A DNA stretch of 64,000 nt from Rhynochetos jubatus (lineage: Eukaryota > Chordata > Aves > Eurypygiformes > Rhynochetidae): positions 64,136,150 to 64,200,149 of the forward strand of contig CM050649.1 of the NCBI GenBank assembly GCA_027574665.1, written 5' to 3'. Below, piece by piece: positions 47,413 through 60,912 of the stretch; within the stretch, counting starts at the first letter, position 1; every line of letters begins with the position of its first letter. Both the position numbers and the translations under genes were made by a program. Below the pieces are notes generated by a model. That model was given only the letters and a program-made list of their open reading frames with translations, had not been told where the DNA came from and searched no databases.

Positions 47413-50400
47413 GCTTAAAGAATGGTCTTTTTTCCCCAGCAGGTTCACAAGTGGATTGAATAACTGTTTTGTTATATGTATTGTCACTATGTATTTTGGA
47501 ATTACATTTTTTGTCACTTGCTTTTTATGTACATGTGAAATACTTGATCTTAGCTTGTTATTTTACTATTAAACAATGATGACTCAGTATTACAAGAAGC
47601 ATTGCTTTTATATTGCTATTTTTGCTGAGGTGGCTTAGGTTAATAAAATTTCTTCAAAATTGTGTAGCATAATTCACTGCGGGAAAGCTATTCTGAGACT
47701 TCAGTGAAGTTGTAGTGGCAATTTTGAACTAGCATTTTTCGAACAAAGAATTCTACTGTCAACACAAAATTCTAACTGTAATTTCCTGGGAGTGAGCCAG
47801 CTCTAACATAATGTAACAGGACCAACATAACTGGAGTGAGTGGAGTTAACCTACTATCAGAATTGACTTTAGAAATGAGACTGGAGACCTGTGACCTTCC
47901 TTCTTATATAATAATAATAAAAAAGTATTGCATATTTTTCTTAAAGAGCATTGAAAGAGCCAAGACAAGGTTTGACTCTCAGCACCATCAGTCTGAGAGT
48001 AATTGTCCATTCTTTCAGCCTTATTATCTTGCTGTGGAATTCACTGTCTTTCTTGTGTAGTGAGTGGAGGGTTGGCTGTACTTCTGAGTGCAATTCCTCC
48101 ATCCTGCTTTTGGGTGGAATGAGTTGCATTTAAGGTGCATATCCCTTGTCACTGGGAATAGCAGTAGTCCAAAGGACTAGCTTAGAATGGATAATACTAG
48201 CCAAAATCAAGCCTACCTGTATTTTACAACAGTGTAAGTGGGAGGAGAATTGAGGTTCACTGATTATAATCAAAATTGTATGTTTCTAGAGGATTAATTA
48301 ATTAGTTGTTGTATTTTATATGTATAATCCTGGTGACACCCCTCCAAATACATTTGGTTTATACCACTGTAAATCAGTTATATGTGATTAACTCTACATC
48401 AAACTCTGTGTTGGCAGTTTTATTTCCAGGCAAGAAGTAAATACAACTGCAGATTTCAAATGGGATTGCAGCTGTTTGGCCTCAAAACAGGAAGAAAGCT
48501 TTTACGATTTGAGTAAAGGTATTTTTTCACCTATGAAAGGTTGTTCATTAATAACATACTAATAAACAACTTCATTAATGTCAGCCTCACAAATATTTCA
48601 TTATAAATGTGACAGGCTGTAAAAATAGATTTACCTTTTGGCTCTGCTTTCAAATGTAGTATATTACTTTCAAACCCAGCTCAGGTTCAAGAGAAAAGAG
48701 AATAAACAAGCAACTGAAAAGAACTTAAAATGCCATCAGTAAACAGGAGGGTTGATGGTATGAGCGACAAAGGCTAAAAACGTTATCAAACACTGCTGTC
48801 TCATATGCATTCTGTGTAAAGTTAGAATCCATCTGGGCCAGAAGCAGGAGCAGCAATCAGACTCTCCAGGTGGTGGTGGAGGAAGACATGCATTTAGTGT
48901 TTCACAATGGGCGTGTATACAGAGCAAAAAGTGCAAACAGTTACTAGAGGTCATTGTGTGAGGGGCAGGGGCCATGTAAAAGAAGGACCCTGAACTTGTT
49001 TGCGATAAAGCTGGAGTCTTACCATCGCAACATAGACATGGCAGCTTGCTATCGTAGCGGAGCAGTCAGTCGACCTTATAGCAAAGGTTTCAGAAACGTT
49101 TGTTTAAATCTTACACGCTGTCTGTAAATGGAGCAGTAATTGGAAATTGCTGTGGAAGAGAATATTCGTAACAGCAATTCCTCAGGCTCTGATTTTCTTC
49201 AAAGGCTTATGAACGAGATAAGACAAAAAAGACATTCAAGTGCTGATTTTTCAAAAATACTGATAACTGTTATGTTGAAACGACAAGGCATAGAGACATA
49301 TCTGTGACCTGGTTGAGAGGTGTCACAAAACTACGGCTCTGAAGAAAGCATTATAGCCTGGGCCCAACAGTTCTACAGTTCTTAGTGGTATTAACACTCT
49401 CTGTTCTGAAAGCAGAAACAGGTGGGAATGCTGCTGGTTGCAACAGTTTATTGTGCTTGCAATAAACATACCCCAAAATCAACAGAAGACTAGGGGCGGA
49501 ACCAGCTGAAGCACGCATTGTCTCTGCAGATTGTTGTCCTTCCTGTTTGAATGAATTACTTCACTTTAGATCACTAACATTGTTGGCACCCCCTCCCCAA
49601 ACCTTAAGGGCACTATTTACGTTAGCATGTCTGAAATATGACATGGTTCTCCTGTGAGGATAAAACAGTTTCTGAAATTGTAGCAAGCGGGGTGGGGATT
49701 GGCAAAGCCGAAGAGATGCAAAAGAATCCTTTTATAAAGGGGCATGTTGGAGAAACACAGCAAAGATTCTCCACAACTGTTTTACACATCGGTGGAAAGG
49801 GAGCTGTGGACAGTTGCCCAGCTTATAAGCAAAGCAGACTGATGGTGGTTTGGGTTGGTATTCATTGTACATATTAAGGTCAGAACCTAACAATTTCTTT
49901 TGATTCCCTTCCCTCCGCCCCCCACCCCAACCATTATCCCTGACCTTGGACTTGGACCAACCAGTCCTTGACCTTTCTATTCCACCGCTAATGCCTCTCC
50001 CAACACCCTGCAGCAAGGACAAAATGTTGGCACAAGCCTCACTTGTTCTAACTTTTTTTTTTTAAGTAAGCTTTTTTCCTTATGAAGCATTTTTGTATGA
50101 GAGGATACCATATGGCTCTAGGTTAACAAATCCTTTATAGAAATACTGCTTCCTTTCCTGCTTAAATGAGTAAAGATTCCTATCAGCATTCATAAAGTGT
50201 TTCCCTATGTATTAAGCTATGTATAAAAGCTGAAGTGTTCTTGGCCACCTTCCAGGCATCAGGAGAAACTCAATACTTAGTCCATTCTAAACGGAAAGAA
50301 TTAAAATTAGCATCATGCTTCCTTCTTACATATTACAAGATTTTTCTCATGCTCTGATTATCGGCTAAAAGATACTGTTCCCATCCCTGTCTAATAAAGT

Positions 50401-53400
50401 TTCCTCCTACTGCATCCACCTACCTTAACCAAAGGGCATAAGACTTTATTACAGAGATCTCATGGATTTGATGCTCTTCTCATCCTGCCAAATCATTTCC
50501 AATTTGTTTCTAAGTCTTCTGAGTTATCCCTTGCATAATAATGAGGAAAAAGATGGAACATTTTTGTTTATGTGCATTAACGTAAAATTCCAAATGTTCT
50601 TGCTGCTCAAAGTGCCTACTGAAGATCCCCTCCAACACATTAAGGGATCGTGATGCATGTTGCAGTGCCCACTGAGGGATTAATTTGTAAATGTTAACTA
50701 GGCAACTGGCCTCCTGTCAGACAGTATATATTCAAATACTGATAATCTATACGCATAGTTATTATGATAATACAGAATCATTCTGCCCTCAATATATAGG
50801 TTAATATTATAGGCAAGATATATTTCAATTTCCAGTGTAATATCATGTTAATTTTTACTACCCTTAGCATTGCATTGATGTTTGGGTGGATTTTAGAATT
50901 ATACCTTGAACGTTTTGCAAATCTAATATTTGTAGGTATACAGTTTTAGGAATGTACATTAGTACTGTAATATATCATCAGATTACATTATTAGCAAAAT
51001 TTATACAGAATATTTCTGTAATTTAAAAGGTCTTTTAAATGCAAACATTTCCTACTTGGCTTTAAGCTAATAATTGTATTTAATTTGAAAATTATAAAGA
51101 GCTTTGGAGTTTCCTATTTTTTGTATATGGAATATATATTTTTTCCATATGAATTTCTGATATGTCCATTACTGTATACTAAATACTTTCAATTTCAACA
51201 GGTCCTGAATGTTTATGTAGTATTTATTTCCAAAGTCTCCCGAAGATCTGTCTAGTGAGCACACTCAAGCTGGCTTTTCCAAAGCTATTTTGCAAGTCAG
51301 AGAATAACATCTGTCTTGAGTGTTTTAAGAAGTGATTATTTTGAATTGATAATTTAAAGAAATAACAAGAACAGCCATCCAGAATTCGTTATTGTTCTCG
51401 AGTTCAGAGATGTAGGAAGAAATCAGATCAGACTGGTTTGGGCTGTAAAGTCAGAGACTCCCTCTGTAGAAACACTGGGGCTGGCCTGGGGGAAGCAAAA
51501 CAACCCTCCTTCTCTGTAATGGAAGACATAGCCTGGAAAACAAGCTTTTGGGATTGTGTTTTTCTGGGAGACTAAAGTGTGGTTGGCATTGGACGGGTAA
51601 GATAAAGGACATACAAGGCTGATTTTCTGAGCTTAATGAAGTTGATTAAAACCTTACTGCTTGCTGTAACAAGGACAGGATTCACCTGGATTTTAAAAAT
51701 AATTAACTATGCAAAATGTAATTAACAATGGCTTCTAATTAGCTACCCGTGGAAATCGTGGCTTTATTGTGACAGTTTTTAGTTGCTCCACCTTTTTTTT
51801 TTCCATTTTCTGCACTCTGCATCTCTTTTCCAACACCACCTCTGCAACTGAGCTGTGTCAGCTGTACAATGTACTGTGATTCACACAAGACTGTTTTCAC
51901 AAAGGAATATTGTCACAGGAGAAGAACTTGTTGAAATTCAGAGTGTAAGCAATATTTGTCATTTAAAATCAGGGTGAAAAAAAGGCAGGGAGGGATCAAC
52001 TTAATTCTATGCAATGGAGGAACAATACAGTTTCCAAACCAAACCAGGTATGTATCATTGCCCAGTAAAGGTCAGAGTGAAATTGTCTTGAAAGCGTGGA
52101 TGGGTGTGAAGGATGTGGGCTGGAGCAGAGATGTCTTTGTGACAAAGATGAGGAGGGGTTGGACTGTTACCACTGAAGGTGAGAAAGGCGCAGAAAGCCA
52201 TGCTCTGAGACAGAAGATCTTGTTTCATAGTCCTGAGGATGCATGGGGAAATAGGGTTAGGATATTGATTGTGAGAGGCTTGGGTTTTGCTTCCTTTGTT
52301 TCATTGTTCTTCTCCTTATGTAAATATTTATTCAGCAATAAAAATGGCTAGTAGAAAGTGCCATTGTGACTATTTAGCAATACTAGTGAGTGGAGAATCC
52401 TCTTATGTCCTTAGTCTGTCCTGGTTTACCCCTGTAGAAAGCACTGATCTTGCCTAATAATATGTATTGACCAATTTGAACTGATGGCATTTTTTGCAGA
52501 TAATATAATAAACAAATAATAGGCCTCATCATGAGCTTTTTAATTGCATACAGCTGAAATTTTGGCCCACAGTTCAGTTCAGAGAGTAACATAATAATAA
52601 AGGCTAATTGTAGGAGTTTCTCACTTTCTTTGGGAAAGCCTTCATCACGGAGAAGCAAGCCAGGAAATTCTTTGGGACTTGTTTTAAGCCCAGAATCGTT
52701 GGATTTTGTATTTTGTGGATAACAATGCACAGATTTCCAAATTCAGTGGGAGAGCTCAACACAAATAGGTCTTTAAAAAAATTACAAAAAAAGCATTGTC
52801 TTGAAGTGAACAGTTAGGCACTGCTGTTACAGAGATGGTTTTGTCTCCCATTCGCATGCACAACAATTACTGATATTCGCTAATGGGAAAAAAAATGCCC
52901 TACATTCCACCATTGTTATAACTAGAATGGATTCCCTAGAGCTCACACATTTGAAATAATTATTAATTAATAAAGATTTGATGCTTATGCCAAGAAGGCC
53001 TGAAGGTAGGCCTAGATACTATTTTTATGTAAACATACACTTGCTAATTTTTGGTCCCTTTGGATTAAAAAAATATTTATTCTCACTATTTGTCAGCTCT
53101 TAAATTATCTGATTTAGATACTTGAGAATGTAATTACCTGAATTTTTAAGACTGAACTTGTCAATACTTATGATCTCATTCTCATAAGCGAAATAATAAA
53201 AATTATTTAAAGCAGAATATTCCATTAGTTTCTGTTCTTTCCTATCTCCTTATGCCTGACTTACAGTGTTACAAAGTGGCGCTGTGCGGAGGAGAGGGGA
53301 GGGCACCATTCACACTACCAACCCCACATTCGTCAGCCTTTCGTGGTTTACAAATATTCCACATGCACTGGCATCCTTCTTTTCCTCTACATCCTGTACC

Positions 53401-53879
53401 TCTACAGTGCCTCTTCTCTTGATACATTTAATTTTTCCTTTAATCTATAATACTAGTAATTTGACCATATGCTTATAAGCAGATACGTGTAAAAGATTGA
53501 CTGTGTCTGTCCATGGAAACGAAATTTTTCTATCTATTTCTCTGAAGGAAGCAAGAAAGATGTGTGAGGGTTTTGGCGGACTTGCAGTGAAAGCGCAGAG
53601 CTGAAGTTACGTCCACCTGATTAGCGGTCTGCCCTGCAGCTCCTGAGGATGTCTCTCAGGCAGGGACCACTTCTTGTGTGTAAAGTAGTTTAGCAAGATG
53701 GAGCACAAAGGATGAAGGCTGGAGAACAGATTTACAGGATCATACAGCTCTGCTTTAAGATGGAAACGTGAATCAGAAGAGTGGAGTACCAGGCTTAGAG
53801 TGGTAATACATCAACTGTTTGTCTTCAGCTTGCCTTCAGAAGTCTGTCAGACGCGTAGATCACCTTTATTACCATGGTC
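47413..53879. other. Intergenic DNA, nothing recognised
   Basis: Strongly AT-rich, unique-looking 6.5 kb without recognisable repeats or genes. The longest frame (131 codons at 51956-52351) has no known domain. The lack of young insertions could reflect constraint or chance. Confidence 0.5.
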
Positions 53880-53994
53880 ATAGAACCATAGAATCATAGA
53901 AAGGTTTGGGTTGGAAGGGACCTTAAAGACCATCTAGTTCCCACCCCCCTGTCATGGGCAGGGACACCCTCCACTAGACCAGGTTGCTCAAGGT
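53880..53994 (-). mobile_element. Very short CR1 3' end, minus strand
   Basis: Starts with CATAGAATCATAGAAAGG and GGTTGGAAGGGACCTTAAAG, and ends within the CR1 3' UTR at CAGGTTGCTCAAGG. Only the terminal 115 bases of the element are present. Confidence 0.93.
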
Positions 53995-55799
53995 TGGTCT
54001 GAAGTGAAACAACACGCCAATGCTATTTAAATAGCATCAGCATAACAGTTGTTGGTGGACTTAATACTGCAAATGCTGCCTACAAAGACAAACTTCAGGT
54101 TCCAAAGGCTTTAAATTTTGTGATTGTTTGTAAAAATAAAATTCTTTTAATAATGTTATCAAAGTACTTGTTCATGTTGTTGTACCACACATACTTTTCT
54201 CTGAAAAATGTGATGGGTCCATATTTTTATAAATATGAATGCCTTCAGGGATTGAACCACGCTATTACAGTGCATTTCAAATGCAAAAAAAAAGAAAAAT
54301 AAATTCATCGGAAGTGAAATCTAAATCTGGAAATACAAAATAATCTATAAATTCTTCAGAAGTATCTCTAACTTTGAATTTCCATGGTTACTGCACCCAA
54401 ATACATTTTGATTTTTGTTGAAGCGAGTGCATACCTGCTAATTGGGCCAGTGATTCAAGTCTAACAAGTCAGCTAGTTACGAACTCTTCAAATTATTCAC
54501 ATCAAGAGTGCCAACAAAAAAATCAAGAGTGCCATTTAGTATGTAATAAAAGAAAGCTCTCTGAAAGAAATGCAGATTGTCTAAATATGATCTTTCTGAA
54601 GAGCCAAACAAAAAATGGCAGTGAATATTGCACATGCAAAGTATCTCATTTAGATTTGACTCGCAAATAATTTAATCAGTAGGCACAATCAGTGGGCACT
54701 GTGGTTTCAACCAAATTTTCCTAATTCCTTCTAGTTTGGGCTCCATACATTTCAAAGTGTTTTTTATCCCTACTTGGAATATGGCAGTATCAGTAGTTTC
54801 TTCTATTTCCAGTCTAACAGATAAGAAGAAACTAAAGTATTTCCCATCCTGGTATGCTAGCTCTCGCTCAGCCAGGGACTAGGCAGAATAGACACAACAT
54901 GGTATGCGTGACAGGACTTCCAGTCCCCTTATGTTAAAGCTTTTGTCATGTAGGCCTTTGGGCAGGTTCTTCAAAGGAAACTACTTCTGGTTTTGGAGGT
55001 TCATCTTTTAAAATTTCTGGGAGTAACTTGAGGAAATTGGGTATTTCTATATAATTTGTCAGGCACTTCTGAAATTTTGTACAGTATTTTATTTAAAGTG
55101 ACTACCGTATCTTGATCCAAGAGAGGCCTGTGGTGACAGGCTAAGTGGTTAGGTCAGAGTTGCATCTGTTACTTTGAAAATGAACCCTGAAGAATCAAAT
55201 TTTCTGTATCTTATTACAATGCTTCTTAAGTAATGACAACTAATTGCTGCGTACCTTCGCCTATACGCCAGCAAACGGTCTCAGTTCTGTTAGAATTTCA
55301 CTGACATTCAGCCTGTGCCTTCACGTTGGCCAAAGCCGATCGCGGCCCTGCCCACCAAGCCTTGCTCCTACCTCCCCGCTGCACAGCTGCTGGGGACCTG
55401 CAGTCCTAAGTACCGTGGTGAGACACTTCACTTTTGGTTCATTTGAGTGGCATCCTACTGATACTTTTCATCATCCCCAGCGAAGTCACGCTGCACGTGC
55501 TTCAGCGCGGTGTCTCGCTCGGGCCCCGGGACTCCCCTCGCTGCTTGCCATTAGCAAGCTCCCGACTCGTCCCCAGCGTCCTCCTTCCCTCTGCGTAGTG
55601 CCATCGTTCTCCCACTGCCAGCCTCGACCCTTCCAGGCTGTTTCTGCCATTTTGTTTACTGACCCTCCCGCTCTGACATAACTAAGAGCTTATCTTCTTA
55701 GAACTGAACAGTGCATTTTGCAGATGGGACTTAAGGGACTTAACAACCCTCAAACGGTCTTTATTTTAACTCTCTGCAGCCTATTTAAAAGGAGACTGT
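53995..55799. other. Upstream region of HERC2, no gene recognised
   Basis: AT-rich up to about 55200, then rising GC towards the HERC2 promoter. A near-duplicate ATCAAGAGTGCCA occurs twice near 54505-54535. The 145-codon frame at 55244-55681 has no recognisable domain and follows the rise in GC content. Confidence 0.5.
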
Positions 55800-56600
55800 T
55801 TCGCGGTATCACCGGCTCGCGCCCAGCTGCCTCAGTGATGCGGCCTGACGCTCCCGGGCCGGCCACAGGCCGCCTGCGCCCCGCCACTCTCTGCAGCAGG
55901 ATGTCCCGCCTCCCACCCTTCTCCTGATTGGTTGAGAGCATTGCTAGCGTACTATGGGGCTGAGCCGCCAATTGGCCGAGCTTCCCCCGCCTCCAGCGCC
56001 GAGGGAGGGCGGGAGGGACCGGCGGAGAAGGGGCGGGGGCGGGCCCGGGCCCGGGGAGGAGGGGCGAGGATTACCCGGGGCCGAACGGGCGGCGGTGGAC
56101 CGAGGCGAGGCAACGGGTGAGGAGCCGCCGTCGCCGTCGCGGCCGGTGAGTGCGCGGGAGCGTGGACATCTGGATCGACGGGGCGAGGGGGAGGCAGAGA
56201 GCGGGAGCGCCCCCCCTCCCGCCCCCTGTCCCTGGAGCCGACCGCCGGCGGGGAGGGGGCGTGAGCGCGCTCGGCCTGGCTCTGGCGGCCCAGGGGAAGG
56301 GGCCTCCTCAGCCCCGCGGGAGGGAAGGGGCGGTGCGGCGGAGCCCCCCGCGCCGTGTGCAGCGACCCCCTGCCCCGGCCCCGTTAGTCGTCCGAGGTCC
56401 CGGCGGCCCACGCCCCGCGGCCCTCCCCCCCGGGCTCGCCGAGGTGTGTAAAGCCGGGGGTGGTGACAGCCGGCCGCGGGGGCCGGGGGGATGCTCCTGG
56501 GAGAGAGGTTCGCGCGGCGAGGGGGAGCCCCAGGCCTTGGCTGGCGGCGGGGAGGGGAGGAGGGGGTGCGGGTGACCCTGATAATCGCTTTATGTTGGCC
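55800..56600 (+). promoter_or_regulatory. HERC2: HERC2 CpG-island promoter
   Basis: A dense CpG island with the usual marks of a housekeeping promoter. There is an inverted CCAAT box (ATTGG at 55927-55931), a palindromic CCAATTGG (55968-55975) and GC boxes starting at 56030 (GGGGCGGGGGCGGGC). No TATA box was seen. It leads directly into a consensus splice donor at 56146. G-runs at 56030-56064 could form a quadruplex on the plus strand. Confidence 0.8.
56030..56145 (+). other. HERC2: HERC2 noncoding exon 1 (start approximate)
   Basis: The exon ends CGTCGCGGCCG before GTGAGTGCG, an excellent splice donor at 56146. It lies within the CpG island, about 790 bases upstream of the coding exon. Human HERC2 likewise begins with a noncoding first exon. 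The transcription start is not determined; the left coordinate is a guess placed downstream of the CCAAT boxes. Confidence 0.6.
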
Positions 56601-56935
56601 TGCGGCTTGCGTAATCTGCGATCAATTATTTATTTCATGCACCACTTATGTGTCTGAGGGGCAGCGTTAGGCCGCTGATGTTGCTCAGGGCAGCAGGAGG
56701 GAGGCTTCCTTCCACGGATGTTACAGCGAAGGGAAGTGTGGGGGGTTTGGGGCTTCAAAAAGCGGTCTTAATGCGTGTTCCCCTCCCTGTGCAATTTCAG
56801 GGGATGTGAATGGGGGAGATCCTTATTCACGATAAATTTTTACAGATAAACGGAATGCTGTTCTAGTCTGAACAAAAATAACCTTGACTGGTTTATTTCG
56901 TGTGCTAGATTGTTATTTTTCTCATTCTGTGGCAG

Positions 56936-57052
56936 GTTGGGCTGCTCAGCCAGCCTGGAGAGAAGGCTGGAGAAGGAAACATGTCTTCTGAATCTTTCTG
57001 TCTGGCTGCTCAAGCTAGGTTTGACTCCAAATGGTTGAAGACAGACTTACAG
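56936..57052 (+). CDS. HERC2: HERC2 exon 2, first coding exon (partial gene)
   Basis: HERC2 is a giant (about 4,830 aa) HECT E3 ubiquitin ligase with RCC1-like domains, acting in DNA repair and centrosome control; in humans it lies next to OCA2. The exon follows a TCTGTGGCAG acceptor. Translation starts at 56981 and gives 24 codons, MSSESFCLAAQARFDSKWLK then TDLQ. The human start, as I recall it, is MPSESFCLAAQARLDSKWLK then TDIQ, so only three residues differ. It ends at CAG before a GTAAGG donor, in phase 0. The context before the ATG (GGAAAC) has A at -3. The rest of the protein lies beyond the right edge; no third exon was found. Confidence 0.95.
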
Positions 57053-60000
57053 GTAAGGAGTTAGATAGTTGTGTTGCATCATGACCTTTCAGGTGCAGAT
57101 CAAGGATGCTCTTTAGCCTAAATGGCTGACAAACAGAAGACTGCAGCATTTCTCTTGATATAGATGCATAGGGTTTTTTTTTGATTATGCTGACGTAAAA
57201 CCGATCTTGAAGGAATACTAACTTATTTTGAGCTGCAGATAGATCCATATTGTCAGTCCAGTCGCTTCTGCGTAGAAACAAGCTGGACTACCTATGTATG
57301 TTAACTTTGCAGAGTGTCAAAGCACGCAGCTGAATATGTGGCATTACTGCTAAAATTCTTCATTTAAGCTGTTGCTAAACTTTTTGCTTGCGTATGAGCT
57401 AGCAGCTTTAATGCACAAGAGAACTGAAGTGAAAGGTGATGGAAATCTAATGGATGTTTTTAAGAATTCAGATCAGCTTTTACTGTAGTTGTTTGTATAA
57501 CGGATGTAGGTTTCCTTTAAATTTTGTTCTTTTTGAAGGGAGTTAATTTTCTTGTCAAAGATACATGGTTAAAATGGAACTGGTCTTTGAAAATGGGCTG
57601 GTGTTTGGTGAAAGTTTTCTTTTAGAAGGTGATCTGTCTATCAAAGTTGTGTGATACAGAGATGAGTATGCTATCATGTTTTCCTAATTCAGGGTTGAAA
57701 ATTAAGTGGAAATTATAGAGAAGTAGAGTGGTTTGGGTCAATTATGTTTGTTTCAGATTAAATAGGTAGGTGGAGTAAGTCCTTGTCTTGTCTGTTGTCT
57801 TTCTTCTCCCAGATGTTGCATATAGATAGATCCCTTCCTTTGAATAACCTTTCCAAGTTCCTGCTCAAAACTCTGAAGTTCTTGTTGGGCCAGCCAGTGT
57901 TATTCCTTTGTTAATGAGATTAATGATAATAATAAACAAACCTTAAAAAATTACATTGAGTCACTTTAACCACAAGAACAGCTGAATTCAAACATTCAGA
58001 CTATCAGCATGTAATTTTTGGTAGACAAGGGTTTTTTTTCCCCCTAAGCATTTGGGATTCAAAAGCAGCCTTTCTCCAATATTTTACATCAAACAAGCCA
58101 AATCGGAATCAGAAGTGACAGATACAGCCTTAGAGGTTGCATTATTTAGTAGGTCTTGTATGTAAATTCTGTAAAATGGCAGAGCTTGCTCTTGATACGG
58201 CTAGTTTAGTTTGGTTGTCAGTTTTATTCTTAACAATGTTAAAGTTTTGATCCAAAGTTAGATGTTTGGGTTAATGTGGTAAATAAACGTAGTAGAAAAC
58301 AATTTGAAGATAAGCAACATTAAGAAATACAGAAATAATTTTGTGTTCCCTGGAAGCTGACTTCCAGATTCCAAGTATCTTGCTTCAGTGACTGTAGAAA
58401 AGAGGAAAATTTTAGCTGAAAAAGTGACAATCTTTGTAACACCTGCTGATTATGCACTGCCTATTTTTCTTCTGTATTATATGGGGTGAAAAATGTGACT
58501 ATTCATGTGATTTGTCAGACTTTTCCTCTCATTTGTAGTGCTTTTTTTTCTACATCCCTTTTTTGTTTATGTAAACTTTTGACAGGAGGGTTTCGGTTGC
58601 CATCTGAACTTTAAGGATTATTTTTAGCTGAGTGTGTATAAATGCAACAAAATATTTGTCTTTTATGAGAGTGTTGTGTAGTTAATGTGTTGTAATAGTT
58701 CCTCTTAATAATAAAAATCTTAATTTGTAACAAATTTCTGTGAATAAGCTGCCTTATTTATAAGAGTTCTTTATGAGTAATAACAAGTTAGACTCTAATT
58801 GCCTGGGTACTCCCTTTGTTTTCTTCCAATCATGCTGTAGTCAGAATAATGAGATTAATGACATAAGAGAACAGTAATCATTTGTGATCTGCTGGACGCA
58901 AACATTGCTTCTCTGGAATCTGAAGACTAGCCAGGCCTCCTGGGTATAATTTTCTTATTGGGTTAACTGTTTTTGGTATTACACGGGTCCTCATCACAGA
59001 ACTCTCTCTGGATGTATGTGTTCAGTATTTTAAAAAGCCTGCATGTGAATCTTGCGTCACTCCTTTTTAATATATTAAGTGGCAGATGTCTTCTATCAAA
59101 TAAAGGGGTTTTGGGCTTTGGGGAACTTTTCTGTTGCATGATTGACTGTTACAGCTACTGGTGGACTAGCAAGACCTAGCTGCAAGTGAAATTTCTTTAT
59201 AGGTATAAATCCTGTTTCTTAATACTTTAAGTTCTATGTCTACTGAATATGCTGATTTCCTATTGTGTATGCTTTTACCGGCTAAATATAGAAGGGCCTT
59301 ATGTGTTGAGAAGACTGTCAACAGGAATTGAAAAGACGAGCATAATACCTAGGAGAAAGGCCTCAGAGAAACGGAATTATACTGGGGCATTCTTACCTTA
59401 GGAGACATACAGAGATTGTTAAATCTTTAAATCTTAGTACTTTTTGTTTTTAAATTAAGTTCTTGGTGTTGCAAAATTGGGGAGGATATCTAGAATCGGA
59501 AGTGAATTGTTTCATTCGGTGGGTTACCAGTCTCCAAAATCTGACTTGCTGCCTTTTTTTTCTTCTTTTTTTATTTTTCAGTCACTGTTGCTAGAGTGGT
59601 TGCTTTTTAGGCTTGATGGCTGTGGCAGTTATTGTGGATTAAGCCTGTGCAATCTCTCTGAAAATCATCAGATTCTTTTTAGCTTTAGCTCAAGATGATG
59701 ATGCATTAATAATGTCATACACAATATTACACTACTAGGTGCGTTCATAACTCTATAGTGGAATTAATATAGTAAGAAGAGAATGACACGTGGATATTAG
59801 CATGGATTGTGCTTAATCACCTGCACGCGTCACTGTTCCAGCTGGCATCCAGGCCAAATTTAAATGTTCTTACTCAGTTTTGGGATGTTACTGTTAAGAG
59901 ACAAAGCCAGCATCGTGTAGTGTATTATTACACTTCTTAAGAGAATATCAAAGACACAAGCACTTCTGTAATAGCAGTGAGCCTCTAGCCTGCAGGATTA

Positions 60001-60912
60001 ACTGGAATGGTATGAAATGTTAATGGAACTGTATCTTGACAATGTATTTTTTGCTTATGTTAATTTATCTGAAACTAATAATTATTATAGGAACCCAAAA
60101 TGCTCTACAGAGACCCAAGTGCACCCTGTAACTATTCCATGTCTTTTCTAACTTTTAAATTAACTGACCTATTATTGTATGATTTACAGCTGCTAGTATA
60201 ATTTTGAAAGGATTAGATACATTTGTTTTATTAAAAAAATCTGAATTTTTCTGGTGAAACAAAATTAAGATACTCAATGTTGAATGGGAAAAACCACAAA
60301 CTGTTATAGCAGCTGGAAAACCAGGATATCTCAGCTCGATATGAGGCAACATCAGTAGGACAATATGTAATATGTTCTCATATTGTATCAATATGTGTAT
60401 AACATTGCCATTAATAAAATAAAGCTATGAAGTTATAAAACAGGTGGATTTTAGCTTGGGTCACTTTTTCATGGTCATATTTAACGTAGTTTCTGGAAGG
60501 GTTAGTGTATTGCTTCAACTTCCCATTTATTTTTTTAGATTTGAATTAATCCATTTAAAACCACCTACCTATTTATGGCTATTACTAGTAGAAACTATCA
60601 CATTTATAGAAAATTCTGTGTGTCATGGGAGACTGTCTTTTAATGGCTGTTTCTAAGGAAGTCATCCTTTGTTTTGAAAAGGAAAGTATAAAAAAAAGGT
60701 GAATGGAAGGGAAGGTGAAAATTGCTTACTTAAACCTGGATACCCAGTTGCGGAATCAACTTTTTTTTTTATGCTTAAAATAATTCTGATTACATAGATG
60801 TAATATACTACTAGTTTAAAACCTGAAGCAAAGGTCTTAGTGCTGGGTGGATAATGAGAAACTAGAATTGCTGTCAGCTAATGGGGTGCATGTTTGTGTT
60901 CCAACGGTGTTT

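Noticed and set aside
51956-52351. 131-codon plus-strand frame in the intergenic region.
   Set aside because: No recognisable domain, no strong splice or promoter context, and a length expected by chance in 64 kb.
55244-55681. 145-codon plus-strand frame upstream of HERC2.
   Set aside because: Ser/Pro/Arg-rich with no domain, and it coincides with rising GC content. No splice or promoter evidence supports it.
55944-56575. Open frames of 141-165 codons at the HERC2 CpG island.
   Set aside because: Same GC-driven artefact; they cross the exon 1 donor and have no recognisable domain.
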